The position numbers and the translations under genes are program-made. Of a stretch of 38,978 nt of DNA, positions 26,957 to 36,214 are shown in pieces. The stretch is from Cyanobacteria bacterium CG_2015-22_32_23. Lineage in GTDB: Bacteria; Cyanobacteriota; Cyanobacteriia; Cyanobacteriales; Cyanobacteriaceae. Location of the stretch: the NCBI GenBank assembly GCA_009993045.1, contig JAACUG010000085.1:1-38978 (forward strand). The letters run 5' to 3'. Each line of letters begins with the position of its first letter. Position 1 is the first letter of the stretch. The notes below the pieces were generated by a model. That model had not been told where the DNA came from and made no database searches. It worked only from the letters and a program-made list of their open reading frames with translations.

Positions 26957-27526
26957 ATGAATTTTAAAAATCTTCAATACTTGACAGTCGCAACCTTGGG
27001 ATTGTTTCTAGGTGCAAATACCATTAAACCAGTTCAAGCCTTTGAAATTAACCCTCAAATCACCGAAAGTTCTTCTTCGGAATTATTATTAAGTCAATTA
27101 AGAGGACATAATACTTATATGGGACAACCCCAAATTGAATGGGGAGACAGTATGTTAGGTCGAGTAATCGGCAGAAGTGGCAGTATCATGTTTATTCGTG
27201 CCGAAGATGGCGTTGTTTTTCATGCTAATGGTAGTTTTTGCCCCGGTTCTGATGTTCTAGTCGGTAAAGCAGACAATGGGCAGTATTACTTGGTGGGACA
27301 AGCTGAATCTCAATGGATTTCTCGACTACAATCAAAATATGGTTATAAGAGATTAGATGCTTCGGCTGGAGCTTTAAATGAACGTACAGCAGCTATTTGG
27401 GCATCTATGAAGAGTTCTACTACCACCAGAGAAATCCCCGCTCGTCCTGTGATGCAATCAGCACCTACTTATACTCCTCAACCAGAAGTTCAAGAATATA
27501 ACCAACCCATAAGAGGATTATGGTAA
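26957..27526 (+). CDS. Exported conserved protein of unknown function
   Basis: 189-residue protein with a clear signal peptide (residues 1-28, cleavage after VQA). The mature protein has a compact beta-rich centre, residues about 60-118 (SMLGRVIGRSGSIMFIRAEDG, then SDVLVGKADNGQYYLVGQ), that may be a small barrel. After it come a helical stretch LQSKYGYKRL and a Pro/Thr/Gln-rich disordered tail ending in GLW. One Cys remains (SFCPGSD). I do not recognise a named family. It stands alone with 213 bp upstream and is followed on the same strand by an L,D-transpeptidase gene, so a cell-envelope role is plausible but unproven. Confidence 0.75.
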   Translation: MNFKNLQYLTVATLGLFLGANTIKPVQAFEINPQITESSSSELLLSQLRGHNTYMGQPQIEWGDSMLGRVIGRSGSIMFIRAEDGVVFHANGSFCPGSDVLVGKADNGQYYLVGQAESQWISRLQSKYGYKRLDASAGALNERTAAIWASMKSSTTTREIPARPVMQSAPTYTPQPEVQEYNQPIRGLW

Positions 27527-27632
27527 TTTTCGGATAAAATAAAATTTATCATCAACAAAGCTCTGAAACTGTAAAATTTTATAGTCTCTTAGCTTGTTAT
27601 TCTATCGGTACATTCCCCTTAAGTGACAACAA

Positions 27633-28229
27633 ATGAAATCCAATCCTTTTGATGGTTTTTTTCGTAAAAAACTGTTTTTTTCTCTAATTACATTAGGTTT
27701 TTGTCTAACTAATGTTTCTCCTAGTAATAGTTCTGATTCTGTACCTGATCTGAACCAAGATTTACTACAGATGGATTTACCCGCTATTCCGAAGCTAAAA
27801 AATGAAGGTGCATATTTATATTATGCCGATGAAAAGCCCAATGTTAAGTTAGTTTTACAATTAGCATCAAAACGAGTTCAGGTTTATGAAGATGATCAAG
27901 TCATCGCCACTTTTCCTGTCGCAGTGGGTAAAAAAGGTTGGGAAACTCCTCAAGGAGAATTTAAAATTATCCAAATGATCGAAAATCCTTCATGGCAAAA
28001 TCCTTGGACGGGAAAAGTAATACCTCCGAATCCTAATGGCCCTTTAGGAGAACGTTGGATTGGCTTTTGGAGTGATGGAAAAAACTTTATCGGTTTTCAT
28101 GGCACACCGGGGGAAAATTTAATCGGTCAAGCCGTGTCTCATGGTTGTGTTAGAATGAAAAACAAAGATGTTAAACAATTATTTAGTTTAGTCTCTTTAG
28201 GTATTCCTGTCACGGTAGTAAATAAATAA
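27633..28229 (+). CDS. L,D-transpeptidase (YkuD domain)
   Basis: Periplasmic enzyme predicted to make 3-3 peptidoglycan cross-links or attach proteins to the wall. A signal segment at about 10-33 precedes the YkuD catalytic domain at about 72-197. The catalytic region has FHGTPG (His156) and the HGC motif SHGCVRM with His170 and Cys172. The substrate-side KKGWETPQGEF block is near 100-110. 198 residues, with no LysM or other wall-binding module. A heptamer array starts at the first base after its stop codon. Confidence 0.92.
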   Translation: MKSNPFDGFFRKKLFFSLITLGFCLTNVSPSNSSDSVPDLNQDLLQMDLPAIPKLKNEGAYLYYADEKPNVKLVLQLASKRVQVYEDDQVIATFPVAVGKKGWETPQGEFKIIQMIENPSWQNPWTGKVIPPNPNGPLGERWIGFWSDGKNFIGFHGTPGENLIGQAVSHGCVRMKNKDVKQLFSLVSLGIPVTVVNK

Positions 28230-28257
28230 GTATTAGGTATTAGGTTTGGGGTATTAG
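28230..28257. repeat. Heptamer tandem repeat GTATTAG x4 abutting the L,D-transpeptidase stop
   Basis: GTATTAG twice, GTTTGGG, then GTATTAG, in register, directly after the TAA at 28227-28229. Rotated and complemented it equals ACCTAAT, the family at 18217-18237. Confidence 0.75.
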
Positions 28258-28450
28258 TAAAAAATAATTATTGCTAAAACTATTTATATATAAGGATTAT
28301 AGAGTTATTAAAATTCGATTCTTTATAATTAACAGTTTTTTTATAACCTAACAACTTAAAACCTTTTATAATACTTAATCAGTCTATTATCCCTAACGTC
28401 AGATAAATAATAAGTAATAAGTAAGGCAATTATTAATTAACCAATAACCA

Positions 28451-29194
28451 TTGACTAATTCAAATCAAGACTTTAACGAGGATAATTCTAACTGGATAGA
28501 TGAGGATGATCATAATTCAATCATTAATCCAGAAAACAATAATTATTCTACCCTTAAGCCAAAATCCTATAAATTTAAACCTGCTACTATCGCTTTAGTG
28601 GAAAGTGCATTTTTAGCCAGCACTGCTAGTTTAATTTGGTTGATTGATTATTATTTTCGTTTAGGCCCTTTTTTGAAAATGTTATTTCCTTTACCTATCG
28701 CTTTAATTTACTTACGACGAGGAAAAAGATCATCAATTATTACTACTATTGTTTGTGGTTTATTGTTAGCAATTCTAATGGGGCCTCCTCGTAGTATTGT
28801 TTATCTTATTCCTTATGGCTTAATGGGAATACAATTAGGTGCTTTATGGAAAAATAATAGTAATTGGTATTTGTCAATTTTCATGGCAAGTGTTATCGGT
28901 TGTTTCGGTTTTTTCTTCCGTTTTTGGCTATTTTCAATTCTTTTAGGGGAAGATTTATGGATTTATGTTGTTACTCAAATTGCTAGTTTAGCTGATTGGA
29001 TTTTTCTTAAATTAGGTATTTTAGCCGAACCTACTCCCATGATGATTCAAATTTTAATTTTATTAGTGGTATTAGTCAATAATATTATTTATAGTTTAAC
29101 GGTTCATTTGCTAGGATTATTAATGTTTGATCGTCTCAATAACCCTATTCCTCGCCCTCCCCAATGGATAAAAACTATTTTAGATTACGAATAA
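28451..29194 (+). CDS. DUF2232-type multi-pass membrane protein
   Basis: 247-residue membrane protein. An acidic, Asn-rich N-terminal tail (about 1-45) is followed by five to six hydrophobic segments. FLASTASLIWLIDYYFRLGPF near 56-76 and FPLPIALIYLRRGKR near 80-95 match the cyanobacterial DUF2232 family; the last helices run to about 230. Function is unknown. The start is a TTG at 28451; no in-frame ATG precedes the first helix, and the acidic W-x-DEDD leader is typical of homologues, so TTG is accepted. The CobT-like gene follows after 92 bp. Confidence 0.75.
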   Translation: MTNSNQDFNEDNSNWIDEDDHNSIINPENNNYSTLKPKSYKFKPATIALVESAFLASTASLIWLIDYYFRLGPFLKMLFPLPIALIYLRRGKRSSIITTIVCGLLLAILMGPPRSIVYLIPYGLMGIQLGALWKNNSNWYLSIFMASVIGCFGFFFRFWLFSILLGEDLWIYVVTQIASLADWIFLKLGILAEPTPMMIQILILLVVLVNNIIYSLTVHLLGLLMFDRLNNPIPRPPQWIKTILDYE

Positions 29195-29286
29195 CTTAGA
29201 ATTTTAAATGGGTTTTGTCATCGTTTTTTTTACTCACAGAAAATTTTTTATAGCTTCCGTAAAACTTGGGCAAAATGTGTTAAATA

Positions 29287-30417
29287 ATGACAATAATTGA
29301 TCCTCCAGATATTAAAATCTATACAGAAATTGAACAAGGAAAGAAATGGCTGAATCAATATAGAGGTTGTTTGCCTATTTTTACCTGCACTTTAGGCTTT
29401 ACTGCTACTGCTTTATTAGAGGGTATTTCTACCGCAGGATCTACATCTGAATCTCGCCGTTATACAGCTTTAGCCGATGGAGAATTTTTGGTTAATGGTA
29501 TTCAAAAAAATCCGACTTTTCCTTTACCACCTTTAACGGTGGGTATTTCTCCTACTTTTATCAGTCGTGCAGTTGTAGAAAAATTTAATCTACCTCTTTA
29601 TCTTTTTAATGCAGGATTATTACAAAAACCGTCGGTGAAAAATATTGATTTACAAGGAAAACCTGCTAATTGTGTTTCTAGTGGAAAAGCCTTACCTTTA
29701 GAGGTAGTAAAGCATTTATATCAACAAGGTTTATGTTGGGGAGAAATTTTAGCCAAAGAGGCAAAGTCTAGTTACCTCATTTTAAGTGAATGTGTCGTGG
29801 GAGGTACAACTACGGCGTTAGCAGTATTAACAGCGTTGGGAATTGATAGTCGAGGAAAAGTTAATAGTAGTCATCCCATCTGTAATCATCAACAAAAATG
29901 GGATTTAGTGCAAGAAGGATTAAAAAAAGCAGGTTTAAATAATGAAAATAATCTGATAAACCCTCTACAAATTATAGCCGCCGTGGGAGATCCTATGCAA
30001 ATTGTGGTAGCAGGAATAGCGTTAAGTGCGAGTAAAAAAATTGGGGTTATGTTAGCTGGTGGTACACAAATGTTAGCAATTTTTGCTTTAATCAAAGCAC
30101 TAAAAAATACATCTTATCATCATGCTAAGTTAGAAAACATTATCATCGGTACAACTCGTTGGGTAGCCGAAGATTTGACGGGAGACACCATTGGTTTAAG
30201 TCATCTGATTGGTAACGTTTCCTTGTGTGCAACAGATTTGAATTTTAGTACTTCAAGCTATTCCAATTTACAAGCCTATGAAAAAGGATATGTTAAAGAA
30301 GGAGTTGGGGCTGGGGGTAGTGCGATCGCATCTCATTTATTAGGTATAACTAAAGAAGAATTACTGCACATGGTAGAAGCCATTGTTTCTAGTTTCGTTA
30401 TGGTTACGAAGAGCTAA
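29287..30417 (+). CDS. CobT-like phosphoribosyltransferase family protein (TIGR00303)
   Basis: 376-residue soluble protein of the cyanobacterial/archaeal family related to nicotinate-nucleotide-dimethylbenzimidazole phosphoribosyltransferase (CobT), which activates the lower ligand of cobamides. Visible blocks include GFTATALLEGISTAG near 38, LSECVVGGTTTALAVLTALG near 165, AAVGDPMQIVVAG near 237, and GVMLAGGTQMLAIFALIKAL near 257. A C-terminal GVGAGGSAIAS lies near 340. Cyanobacteria mostly make pseudocobalamin, so the real base substrate is uncertain. Its last 57 bp overlap the 3' end of the convergent small gene. Confidence 0.82.
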   Translation: MTIIDPPDIKIYTEIEQGKKWLNQYRGCLPIFTCTLGFTATALLEGISTAGSTSESRRYTALADGEFLVNGIQKNPTFPLPPLTVGISPTFISRAVVEKFNLPLYLFNAGLLQKPSVKNIDLQGKPANCVSSGKALPLEVVKHLYQQGLCWGEILAKEAKSSYLILSECVVGGTTTALAVLTALGIDSRGKVNSSHPICNHQQKWDLVQEGLKKAGLNNENNLINPLQIIAAVGDPMQIVVAGIALSASKKIGVMLAGGTQMLAIFALIKALKNTSYHHAKLENIIIGTTRWVAEDLTGDTIGLSHLIGNVSLCATDLNFSTSSYSNLQAYEKGYVKEGVGAGGSAIASHLLGITKEELLHMVEAIVSSFVMVTKS

Positions 30418-30783
30418 CAATTCTTCCTCAAGGGAAGCAATACGATGATAAGCGGCGGTTAATTGTGCCGTTAAACGATATAATTGCTCATCACAGGAAA
30501 TATTATTTTCTACTTGGGTATAGTCTAATAATTGTGTATAAATATCTTCATCATCCGTTAAAATATCTTTGTGATGGTTAAACTTTTGGGGATGTTTATG
30601 TAAAATTTGATTATTTTCGTGATGATTATAATTAGATTTGAGGGGTAAATTGACGGTTAAATCTGACAATGAAATATTTTCTACTCCTTCCCAACCGATA
30701 TATTCCCCTAACTGCTTGACGATGATGTAAAGTTGATTAACTTGTTGTTGTAAATTAATTGAGTCTTGTTTTCTTTTGTACAT
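30361..30783 (-). CDS. Small coiled-coil protein of unknown function
   Basis: 140-residue protein with two helical parts: an N-terminal amphipathic segment LQQQVNQLYIIVKQLGEYIGWEG near 11-33 and a C-terminal coiled coil LYRLTAQLTAAYHRIASLEEELLALR near 102-127 with heptad Leu spacing. The middle is His/Asn-rich and likely disordered. The conserved look of the two ends supports a real gene. It has its own upstream region (30784-30971) and overlaps the CobT-like gene by 57 bp at the 3' ends. No named family recognised. Confidence 0.65.
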   Translation of the reverse strand: MYKRKQDSINLQQQVNQLYIIVKQLGEYIGWEGVENISLSDLTVNLPLKSNYNHHENNQILHKHPQKFNHHKDILTDDEDIYTQLLDYTQVENNISCDEQLYRLTAQLTAAYHRIASLEEELLALRNHNETRNNGFYHVQ

Positions 30784-30971
30784 ATATAATTACTATCCTC
30801 ATAGAGCTAATAATGGTTTTTATTTTTTCTATGGTAAAGTGTGAGCAAGAATAATCTTCAGTATTCCTGATTAATTTAACAATTGATTTTTAATAACCTT
30901 AATTTTTGTATTGATAAAATGTAATATTGAGGATAAAATCAGTTAATTGTAAAAAGTTAACAAGATATTGA

Positions 30972-31790
30972 TTATGACGATGAACCTCGATAAATTCTTT
31001 CTGCTTGTTCTTTAGATAAACGATTAGATTTAGGTAGATGAATATTAATATTCTCAGTAGTTAATTCTGATGGCGTTTCATCTTTTACCATCGGATAAAT
31101 TTTACAACCAATAGATTTAGTCACAGAACAACTAGGATGTAGATTATAAAGATATTCTGGATCATTTTTACGACTTTCAACATCAACAAAATCATGAACT
31201 ACAGGATCATAGGTTAATATTTCACCCGATTCGATGCTATAAATCCAACCATGAAGAGAAAGTCTGCCTTGATGTAAACGACTGCGAATAATAGGATAAG
31301 TATTCAAATTTTCTAACTGAGTTAAGACATTTTCAGCGATAGTAATGTTTAATAAATCTTCTTCAGGGACATGGGAATAATTCTCTATAATTAATCTACG
31401 GGTTGCTTCAGCTTGTTTTAACCATTCATAAACTAAAGGCATTTTATCAGCTAGTTTGGACATTTTTAATAAACCCTTCATCGCACCACAATGAGAATGT
31501 CCACAGACTATAATTTGTTCAATATCTAAAGCAGTAATAGCATATTCAATGGAAGCGCCTTCACCGCCATTAGTAGCACCAAAAGGAGGAATAATATTAC
31601 CAGCATTACGAATAACAAATAATTCACCAATATTAGCTTGAGTGATAAGATTAGGATCAATACGAGAATCAGAACAAGTAATAAATAAAACACGAGGTTG
31701 TTGACCGTGAGATAATTCTTCAAATAAATCTTTATGAGTGTCGAAATAATTTGTTTGAAATCGGTGTAAACCTTCGATAAGTTTTTTCAT
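30972..31790 (-). CDS. ccaA: Beta-carbonic anhydrase, carboxysomal type
   Basis: Dehydrates bicarbonate to CO2 for Rubisco inside the carboxysome. The zinc ligands Cys39, His98 and Cys101 (ITCSDSR and CGHSHCGAM) and the catalytic dyad Asp41/Arg43 are present. The roughly 60-residue C-terminal extension after the catalytic domain (about 210-272, ending LSKEQAERIYRGSSS) is the feature of carboxysomal CcaA that docks it to the CcmM/CcmN shell complex. 272 residues agrees with Synechocystis CcaA. No ccm or rbc genes are near. It is divergent from the solute-binding protein gene. Confidence 0.93.
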   Translation of the reverse strand: MKKLIEGLHRFQTNYFDTHKDLFEELSHGQQPRVLFITCSDSRIDPNLITQANIGELFVIRNAGNIIPPFGATNGGEGASIEYAITALDIEQIIVCGHSHCGAMKGLLKMSKLADKMPLVYEWLKQAEATRRLIIENYSHVPEEDLLNITIAENVLTQLENLNTYPIIRSRLHQGRLSLHGWIYSIESGEILTYDPVVHDFVDVESRKNDPEYLYNLHPSCSVTKSIGCKIYPMVKDETPSELTTENINIHLPKSNRLSKEQAERIYRGSSS

Positions 31791-32037
31791 AGATTAGGGT
31801 TAACAATAGAAATTAGGAATTTTTTTAGTTATTATTGATCAGCTTTTAATTACTGAGTTCACAATTGCTGAAATTAAGAATTTATTTACATTCAAATTAT
31901 TATATCTGAATAGGATCGTTAAAAATAAGTAAGATTAATTAAATTACATTATCTAAGGTATTGAAACTCTGTATAATTGTAAAAAAAACCTATTTTAAAA
32001 CTATTTATTACTGGTAAAATCAGATAAAAAAATCATC

Positions 32038-33783
32038 ATGAGGAAAATAAGAAAATCTCGGGTTAATTTAATTCTAGCGGTGAGTAGCTGTTTAACGGTT
32101 ATTAGTTGTAATTCTCCTTCCGCTATTACTGAAAATAATAATCCGACTACCTCTGATACCGATAATAATAAAATATTGAAAATGATTTACTGGCAAGCGC
32201 CAACAATTTTAAATCCTCATCTTTCCACTGGATTTAAAGACTCAGAAGCTAGTAGAATAACCCTTGAACCTTTAGCTACATTTGATTCAGATAGTAAATT
32301 AATTCCCGTATTAGCGCAAATAATTCCTTCGGTAGAAAATGGCGGAGTTGCCAAAGATGGCTTATCAGTAACTTGGAAATTACGACAAGATGTCAAATGG
32401 TCTGATGGAGAAAAATTTACTGCTTCGGATGTAGTTTTTACTTACCAATTTATCAATAATCCCAAGGTAGGAAGCGTTAATAGTGGGGATTATGCTGTAG
32501 TAAAAAATGTGGAAGCCTTAGATGAATATACCGTTAAGATAACTTTTAAACAAGTTACTCCTGCATGGTATTCTGTTTTTGTTGGTGGTGCAGGGATGAT
32601 TTTACCAGAACATTTATACGCTCAATATAACGGCGAAAATGCTAGAGAAGCGCCTTTTAATCTTCTTCCTGTAGGAACAGGAGGTTATGCTGTATCACAA
32701 TTTAAGCCGGGTGATTCGGTAATTTATCAAAAAAATCCTTATTATCGCCAACCTGAAACCCTAAATTTTGAGAAGATTGAGATTAAAGGCGGAGGTGATG
32801 CAACTTCAGCCGCAAGAGCAGTATTACAAACAGGAGATGCAGATTTTGCTTACAATCTACAAGTAGAATCAAATATTTTAGATGAATTAAGCAAGGCAAA
32901 TAAAGGTAAAATAATTACTAATTTTGGATCTAATAGTGAACGAATTTTGTTAAATTATACTGATCCAAATAAAGAAACTCCTGAAGGTGAAAGATCTAGT
33001 GTAAAATTTCCTCATCCTTTCTTTAGTAATGTCAAAGTTAGACAGGCTTTTGCTTTAGCGGTGGATAAAAATACCATCGCCGAGCAATTATATGGTATCA
33101 CAGGAAAACCAACTTCTAATTTTTTATTAGCACCCCCTGAATTTGTTTCTACTAATACGACTTCTGAGTTTAACCTCGATAAAGCAGGAAAATTATTAGA
33201 TGAAGCAGGATGGAAAGATACTAACGGTAATGGTATTAGAGATAAAGATGGTGTAGAGATGAAAGTGTTATTTCAAACAACCGTTAATCCTTTACGGCAA
33301 AAAACTCAAGCCATTATTAAACAAAATTGGGAATCTTTAGGTATTGAAGTGGAATTAAAAAGCATTGACGCTAGTGTAATGTTTTCGAGCGATCCTAGTA
33401 ATAACGATACCGTAGAGCATTTCTCTGCTGATGTTCAAATGTTTACTACTGGTAATAATAATCCTGATCCTACACCATATTTTAAAGTTTATACTTGCAA
33501 TAATATACCCCAAAAAAGCAATAATTGGTCAGGAGATAACTATTCTCGTTATTGTAACCCTGAATATGATCAACTTTTGCAAACAGTTATTACGGAATTA
33601 AACCCCGAAAAAAGAGCGATAATTTTTAAACAATTAAATGATTTATTAATCGAAAATGTAACAGTTATTCCTATTATTCATCGTGCCGATGTTGTTGGTA
33701 TTGCTAATAATTTACAAGGGGTAAGTTTAACTGCTTGGGATTTAAGAACATGGAATATTACACAATGGAAGAAAATTAATTAA
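32038..33783 (+). CDS. ABC transporter substrate-binding lipoprotein (peptide/nickel family 5)
   Basis: Extracytoplasmic binding protein of the DppA/OppA/NikA family, 581 residues. The N-terminus has basic residues, a hydrophobic stretch and a lipobox VISC with lipidated Cys24. The mature sequence opens with the family-5 start KMIYWQAPTILNPHLSTG. It continues through VTWKLRQDVKWSDGEKFTASD near 115-135 and the VRQAFALAVDKNTIAEQLYG hinge block near 331-350. The CNN/DNYSRYCNPEYDQLL region near 480-515 is typical of oligopeptide binders. No permease or ATPase genes adjoin it, so the partners are elsewhere. The ligand cannot be told. Confidence 0.9.
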   Translation: MRKIRKSRVNLILAVSSCLTVISCNSPSAITENNNPTTSDTDNNKILKMIYWQAPTILNPHLSTGFKDSEASRITLEPLATFDSDSKLIPVLAQIIPSVENGGVAKDGLSVTWKLRQDVKWSDGEKFTASDVVFTYQFINNPKVGSVNSGDYAVVKNVEALDEYTVKITFKQVTPAWYSVFVGGAGMILPEHLYAQYNGENAREAPFNLLPVGTGGYAVSQFKPGDSVIYQKNPYYRQPETLNFEKIEIKGGGDATSAARAVLQTGDADFAYNLQVESNILDELSKANKGKIITNFGSNSERILLNYTDPNKETPEGERSSVKFPHPFFSNVKVRQAFALAVDKNTIAEQLYGITGKPTSNFLLAPPEFVSTNTTSEFNLDKAGKLLDEAGWKDTNGNGIRDKDGVEMKVLFQTTVNPLRQKTQAIIKQNWESLGIEVELKSIDASVMFSSDPSNNDTVEHFSADVQMFTTGNNNPDPTPYFKVYTCNNIPQKSNNWSGDNYSRYCNPEYDQLLQTVITELNPEKRAIIFKQLNDLLIENVTVIPIIHRADVVGIANNLQGVSLTAWDLRTWNITQWKKIN

Positions 33784-34021
33784 TACCATGACGTAATTTT
33801 CTTATAACTAATTTGTGAAAGAGTAGATACCAGAATTAAGTTTTATGTATCAGGTTTCGGGTTTTATGTAGAAGATATAAATACAAAAAATATTGAATAA
33901 AAATATCTAAAACTGCACTTTTTTAGCTTTTAGTCTTTTTAAAACGTTCATTTTAATACTTTTCTTCCTATACACAAAACCCTAAACATAGTAAAAAAAA
34001 TCTTAATTCAATAATGCTTAA

Positions 34022-35386
34022 TTATTTTTGCCAAACAGTTTTGATATTGACAAATTCGTGCATTCCCTCTATGCTTAATTCTCTACCATAACCTGATTGT
34101 TTAGTACCACCAAAGGGTAAACGAAGATCAGATTTGACTAAACCGTTAATAAAGACTGAACCTGATTCTATATCCCTTACGGCAATTTCGATATTATCTT
34201 CATTTTTAGTCCAAATTGACGCACCTAAACCAAAAATGGTATTATTAGCTAAGTCTATGGCTTCTTTAAGGTTATTTACTCTAAATAATAGCGCCACTGG
34301 TCCAAAAAATTCTTCCTTCATAGCAGGAGAATTAACAGGAATATCCGTTAAAATGGTGGGGGGATAAAAATTACCTTTACTTTCCATAATTTCTCCGCCA
34401 ATCAAAACTTTTGCACCCATTTCAACGGTTTTATTAACTTGATTAGTAATATCTTTAAGAATATTAGGGGTTGCTAAAGGACCTATATCGGTGTTAGGGT
34501 TAAGAGGATCTCCTAAAGTGAGATTGCGATATTTTTCTAGTAATAATTCCTGAAATTTATCAGCGATGTTGTGGTGTAAAATAAATCTTTTAGCAGCGAT
34601 ACAAGTTTGACCATTATTAGATAATCTAGCAGTAACGGCTACTTGGGCAGCTTCCTCAATATTAGCATCATCTAAAACAATAAAAGGATCACTGCCACCT
34701 AATTCTAGCACAGATTTTTTTAACTCTTGTCCAGCGATGGAAGCGACACTTTTCCCTGCTAATTCACTACCTGTAAGGGTAACGGCTTTAACTCTAGTAT
34801 CTCTTAAAACTTTTTCCACTTGAGGAGATTCTATGAGTAAAGTTTGAAAAACTCCTTCAGGAAAACCCGCAGATAACAAAATAGATTCGATGGCTAAAGC
34901 GCATTGAGGCACATTGGAAGCGTGTTTAAGTAATCCTACATTCCCAGCCATTAAAGCTGGAGAAAGAAAACGGAATACTTGCCAAAAAGGAAAATTCCAA
35001 GGCATCACCGCTAAAATTATTCCTAAAGGTTGATAGGTAACATAACTTTTAGTTGCATCTGTATCGGTATATTTGGGAGTGAGAAATTTTTGAGCATTTT
35101 CAGCGTAAAAACGACAAACAGAAGCACATTTATTAATTTCTGTCATAGCCTGTTTAATGGGTTTCCCCATTTCTATCGTCATTAACTGAGCATATTTTTC
35201 TTGATTTTCTTCTAAAATTACCGCCGCTTTGAGTAACTTTTCTCCCCTAAACTCTAAGGATGTGAGACGATAATCTTGAAACCCATTCACTCCTAAACTT
35301 AGTTTATTCTCTATTTCTTGACTGGTTAAAGGTGTAAAGGTTTGTAAAATCTCCCCGTTAAGAGGGTTTATTGTCGCAATAGTCAT
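34022..35386 (-). CDS. gabD: NAD(P)-dependent succinate-semialdehyde dehydrogenase
   Basis: Aldehyde dehydrogenase superfamily enzyme, 454 residues, that oxidises succinate semialdehyde to succinate. In cyanobacteria this completes the 2-oxoglutarate decarboxylase bypass or GABA shunt of the TCA cycle. The catalytic Cys262 (NNGQTCIAAKRF), general-base Glu228 (SVLELGGSDPF), cofactor loop VTLTGSELAG near 202 and oxyanion Asn131 (MPWNFPFW) are in place. The end DLRLPFGGTKQSGYGRE near 420 is family-typical. The substrate is inferred from the short-form GabD/YneI-like sequence. Confidence 0.88.
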   Translation of the reverse strand: MTIATINPLNGEILQTFTPLTSQEIENKLSLGVNGFQDYRLTSLEFRGEKLLKAAVILEENQEKYAQLMTIEMGKPIKQAMTEINKCASVCRFYAENAQKFLTPKYTDTDATKSYVTYQPLGIILAVMPWNFPFWQVFRFLSPALMAGNVGLLKHASNVPQCALAIESILLSAGFPEGVFQTLLIESPQVEKVLRDTRVKAVTLTGSELAGKSVASIAGQELKKSVLELGGSDPFIVLDDANIEEAAQVAVTARLSNNGQTCIAAKRFILHHNIADKFQELLLEKYRNLTLGDPLNPNTDIGPLATPNILKDITNQVNKTVEMGAKVLIGGEIMESKGNFYPPTILTDIPVNSPAMKEEFFGPVALLFRVNNLKEAIDLANNTIFGLGASIWTKNEDNIEIAVRDIESGSVFINGLVKSDLRLPFGGTKQSGYGRELSIEGMHEFVNIKTVWQK

Positions 35387-35812
35387 TTTTATTTGTGTTT
35401 TAATAATCTTTAATTATAACAAGGATTAAGGGCAAATCAGCTTTATAAGACTTCTTGCACAAGTGGAGTAATGAGTTAACAATACCAATAATGACCCTGA
35501 CGATGATTGGTATTGGAGTACTTCTTCTCAATCAGGACTTACTTTTCAAAGTTATGATAATGGGACTACTTTTTTTCCTCTCAACGTTGAATTAGCCTTT
35601 AATTTAGCATATAATGAGCTTCAAGCTGTACCTGAACCTTTAACAATTTTAGGGACTTTAAGTGCGGGTATGATGGGAATTTTCATGAAGAAAAAACAGA
35701 AACAACAAGAATAATTTTTTCATAAAGTTTATTATTAATAAATGCGATTATTTTAAGTTTTAAATAATAAGAGATAGTGGCATTTTTTTATTAAAAATTA
35801 AGTATGTAAACC
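35387..35812. other. 426-bp region of repeat debris and a gene remnant
   Basis: Between gabD and the HigBA pair. It holds a fragment similar to one end of the MITE-like elements (35449-35480: CTTCTTGCAC, then GGAGTAATGAGT) and, joined to it, the C-terminal remnant of a PEP-CTERM gene (35475-35714). The last 100 bp are AT-rich with no gene. Confidence 0.6.
35475..35714 (+). pseudogene. PEP-CTERM protein, C-terminal remnant
   Basis: An open frame of 79 codons without a usable start runs to a TAA at 35712-35714. It ends in a textbook PEP-CTERM sorting signal: VPEP, a hydrophobic helix LTILGTLSAGMMGIFM, and a basic tail KKKQKQQE. Upstream residues DWYWSTSSQSGLTF and FFPLNVELAFNLAYNEL look like the tail of a secreted beta-rich domain. 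An in-frame TGA at 35472-35474 and the adjoining MITE-like fragment mark where the N-terminal part, including the signal peptide, has been lost. PEP-CTERM proteins are sorted by exosortase to the envelope; none is encoded here. Confidence 0.75.
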
Positions 35813-36214
35813 CTAAATAAATAATTCCACAGAAATTCCAAAAAAGTCCGCTAAGGCTTCAGCTTGTGTTTTAGTAATACTCCTTTTCCCGTTAACTACC
35901 TCTGAAACTACTCCTTTTGAACCAATTATACCCACAAGATCATTTTGTTTTATTCCTTTTTGTTCCATTAAAAATAATAATACTGAATGGGGGTTAGATA
36001 TTTTGGCATTGAGATAGTATTCTCGTTCAAATTTCTCTACTAATACCACTAATAATTGATATAATTCATCTTCTTCTGGGGTACGATTTGACTTGTGCAT
36101 TAAATCTTCAATAATGCTTAATGCTTGTTCATTTTCTTCCTCAGTTTTAATTAATTTTTGCTGATATTTTAGTAAGATTTCTTTGTATTTATTAGAGTTA
36201 AAAATAACGGTCAT
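35813..36214 (-). CDS. higA: HigA-type helix-turn-helix antitoxin
   Basis: 133-residue antitoxin and autorepressor. The N-terminal half is helical and acidic (TEEENEQALSIIEDLMHKSNRTPEEDELYQLL region, about 25-60) and the C-terminal half is a lambda/Xre-type helix-turn-helix: LLFLMEQKGIKQNDLVGIIGSKGVVSEVVNGKRSITKTQAEALADFF. The open frame extends to 36244, but the ATG at 36214 gives the family start MTVIFNSNKYKEIL. With that start the gene overlaps the end of the toxin gene by 17 nt. Toxin-first order is typical of higBA. Confidence 0.85.
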   Translation of the reverse strand: MTVIFNSNKYKEILLKYQQKLIKTEEENEQALSIIEDLMHKSNRTPEEDELYQLLVVLVEKFEREYYLNAKISNPHSVLLFLMEQKGIKQNDLVGIIGSKGVVSEVVNGKRSITKTQAEALADFFGISVELFI

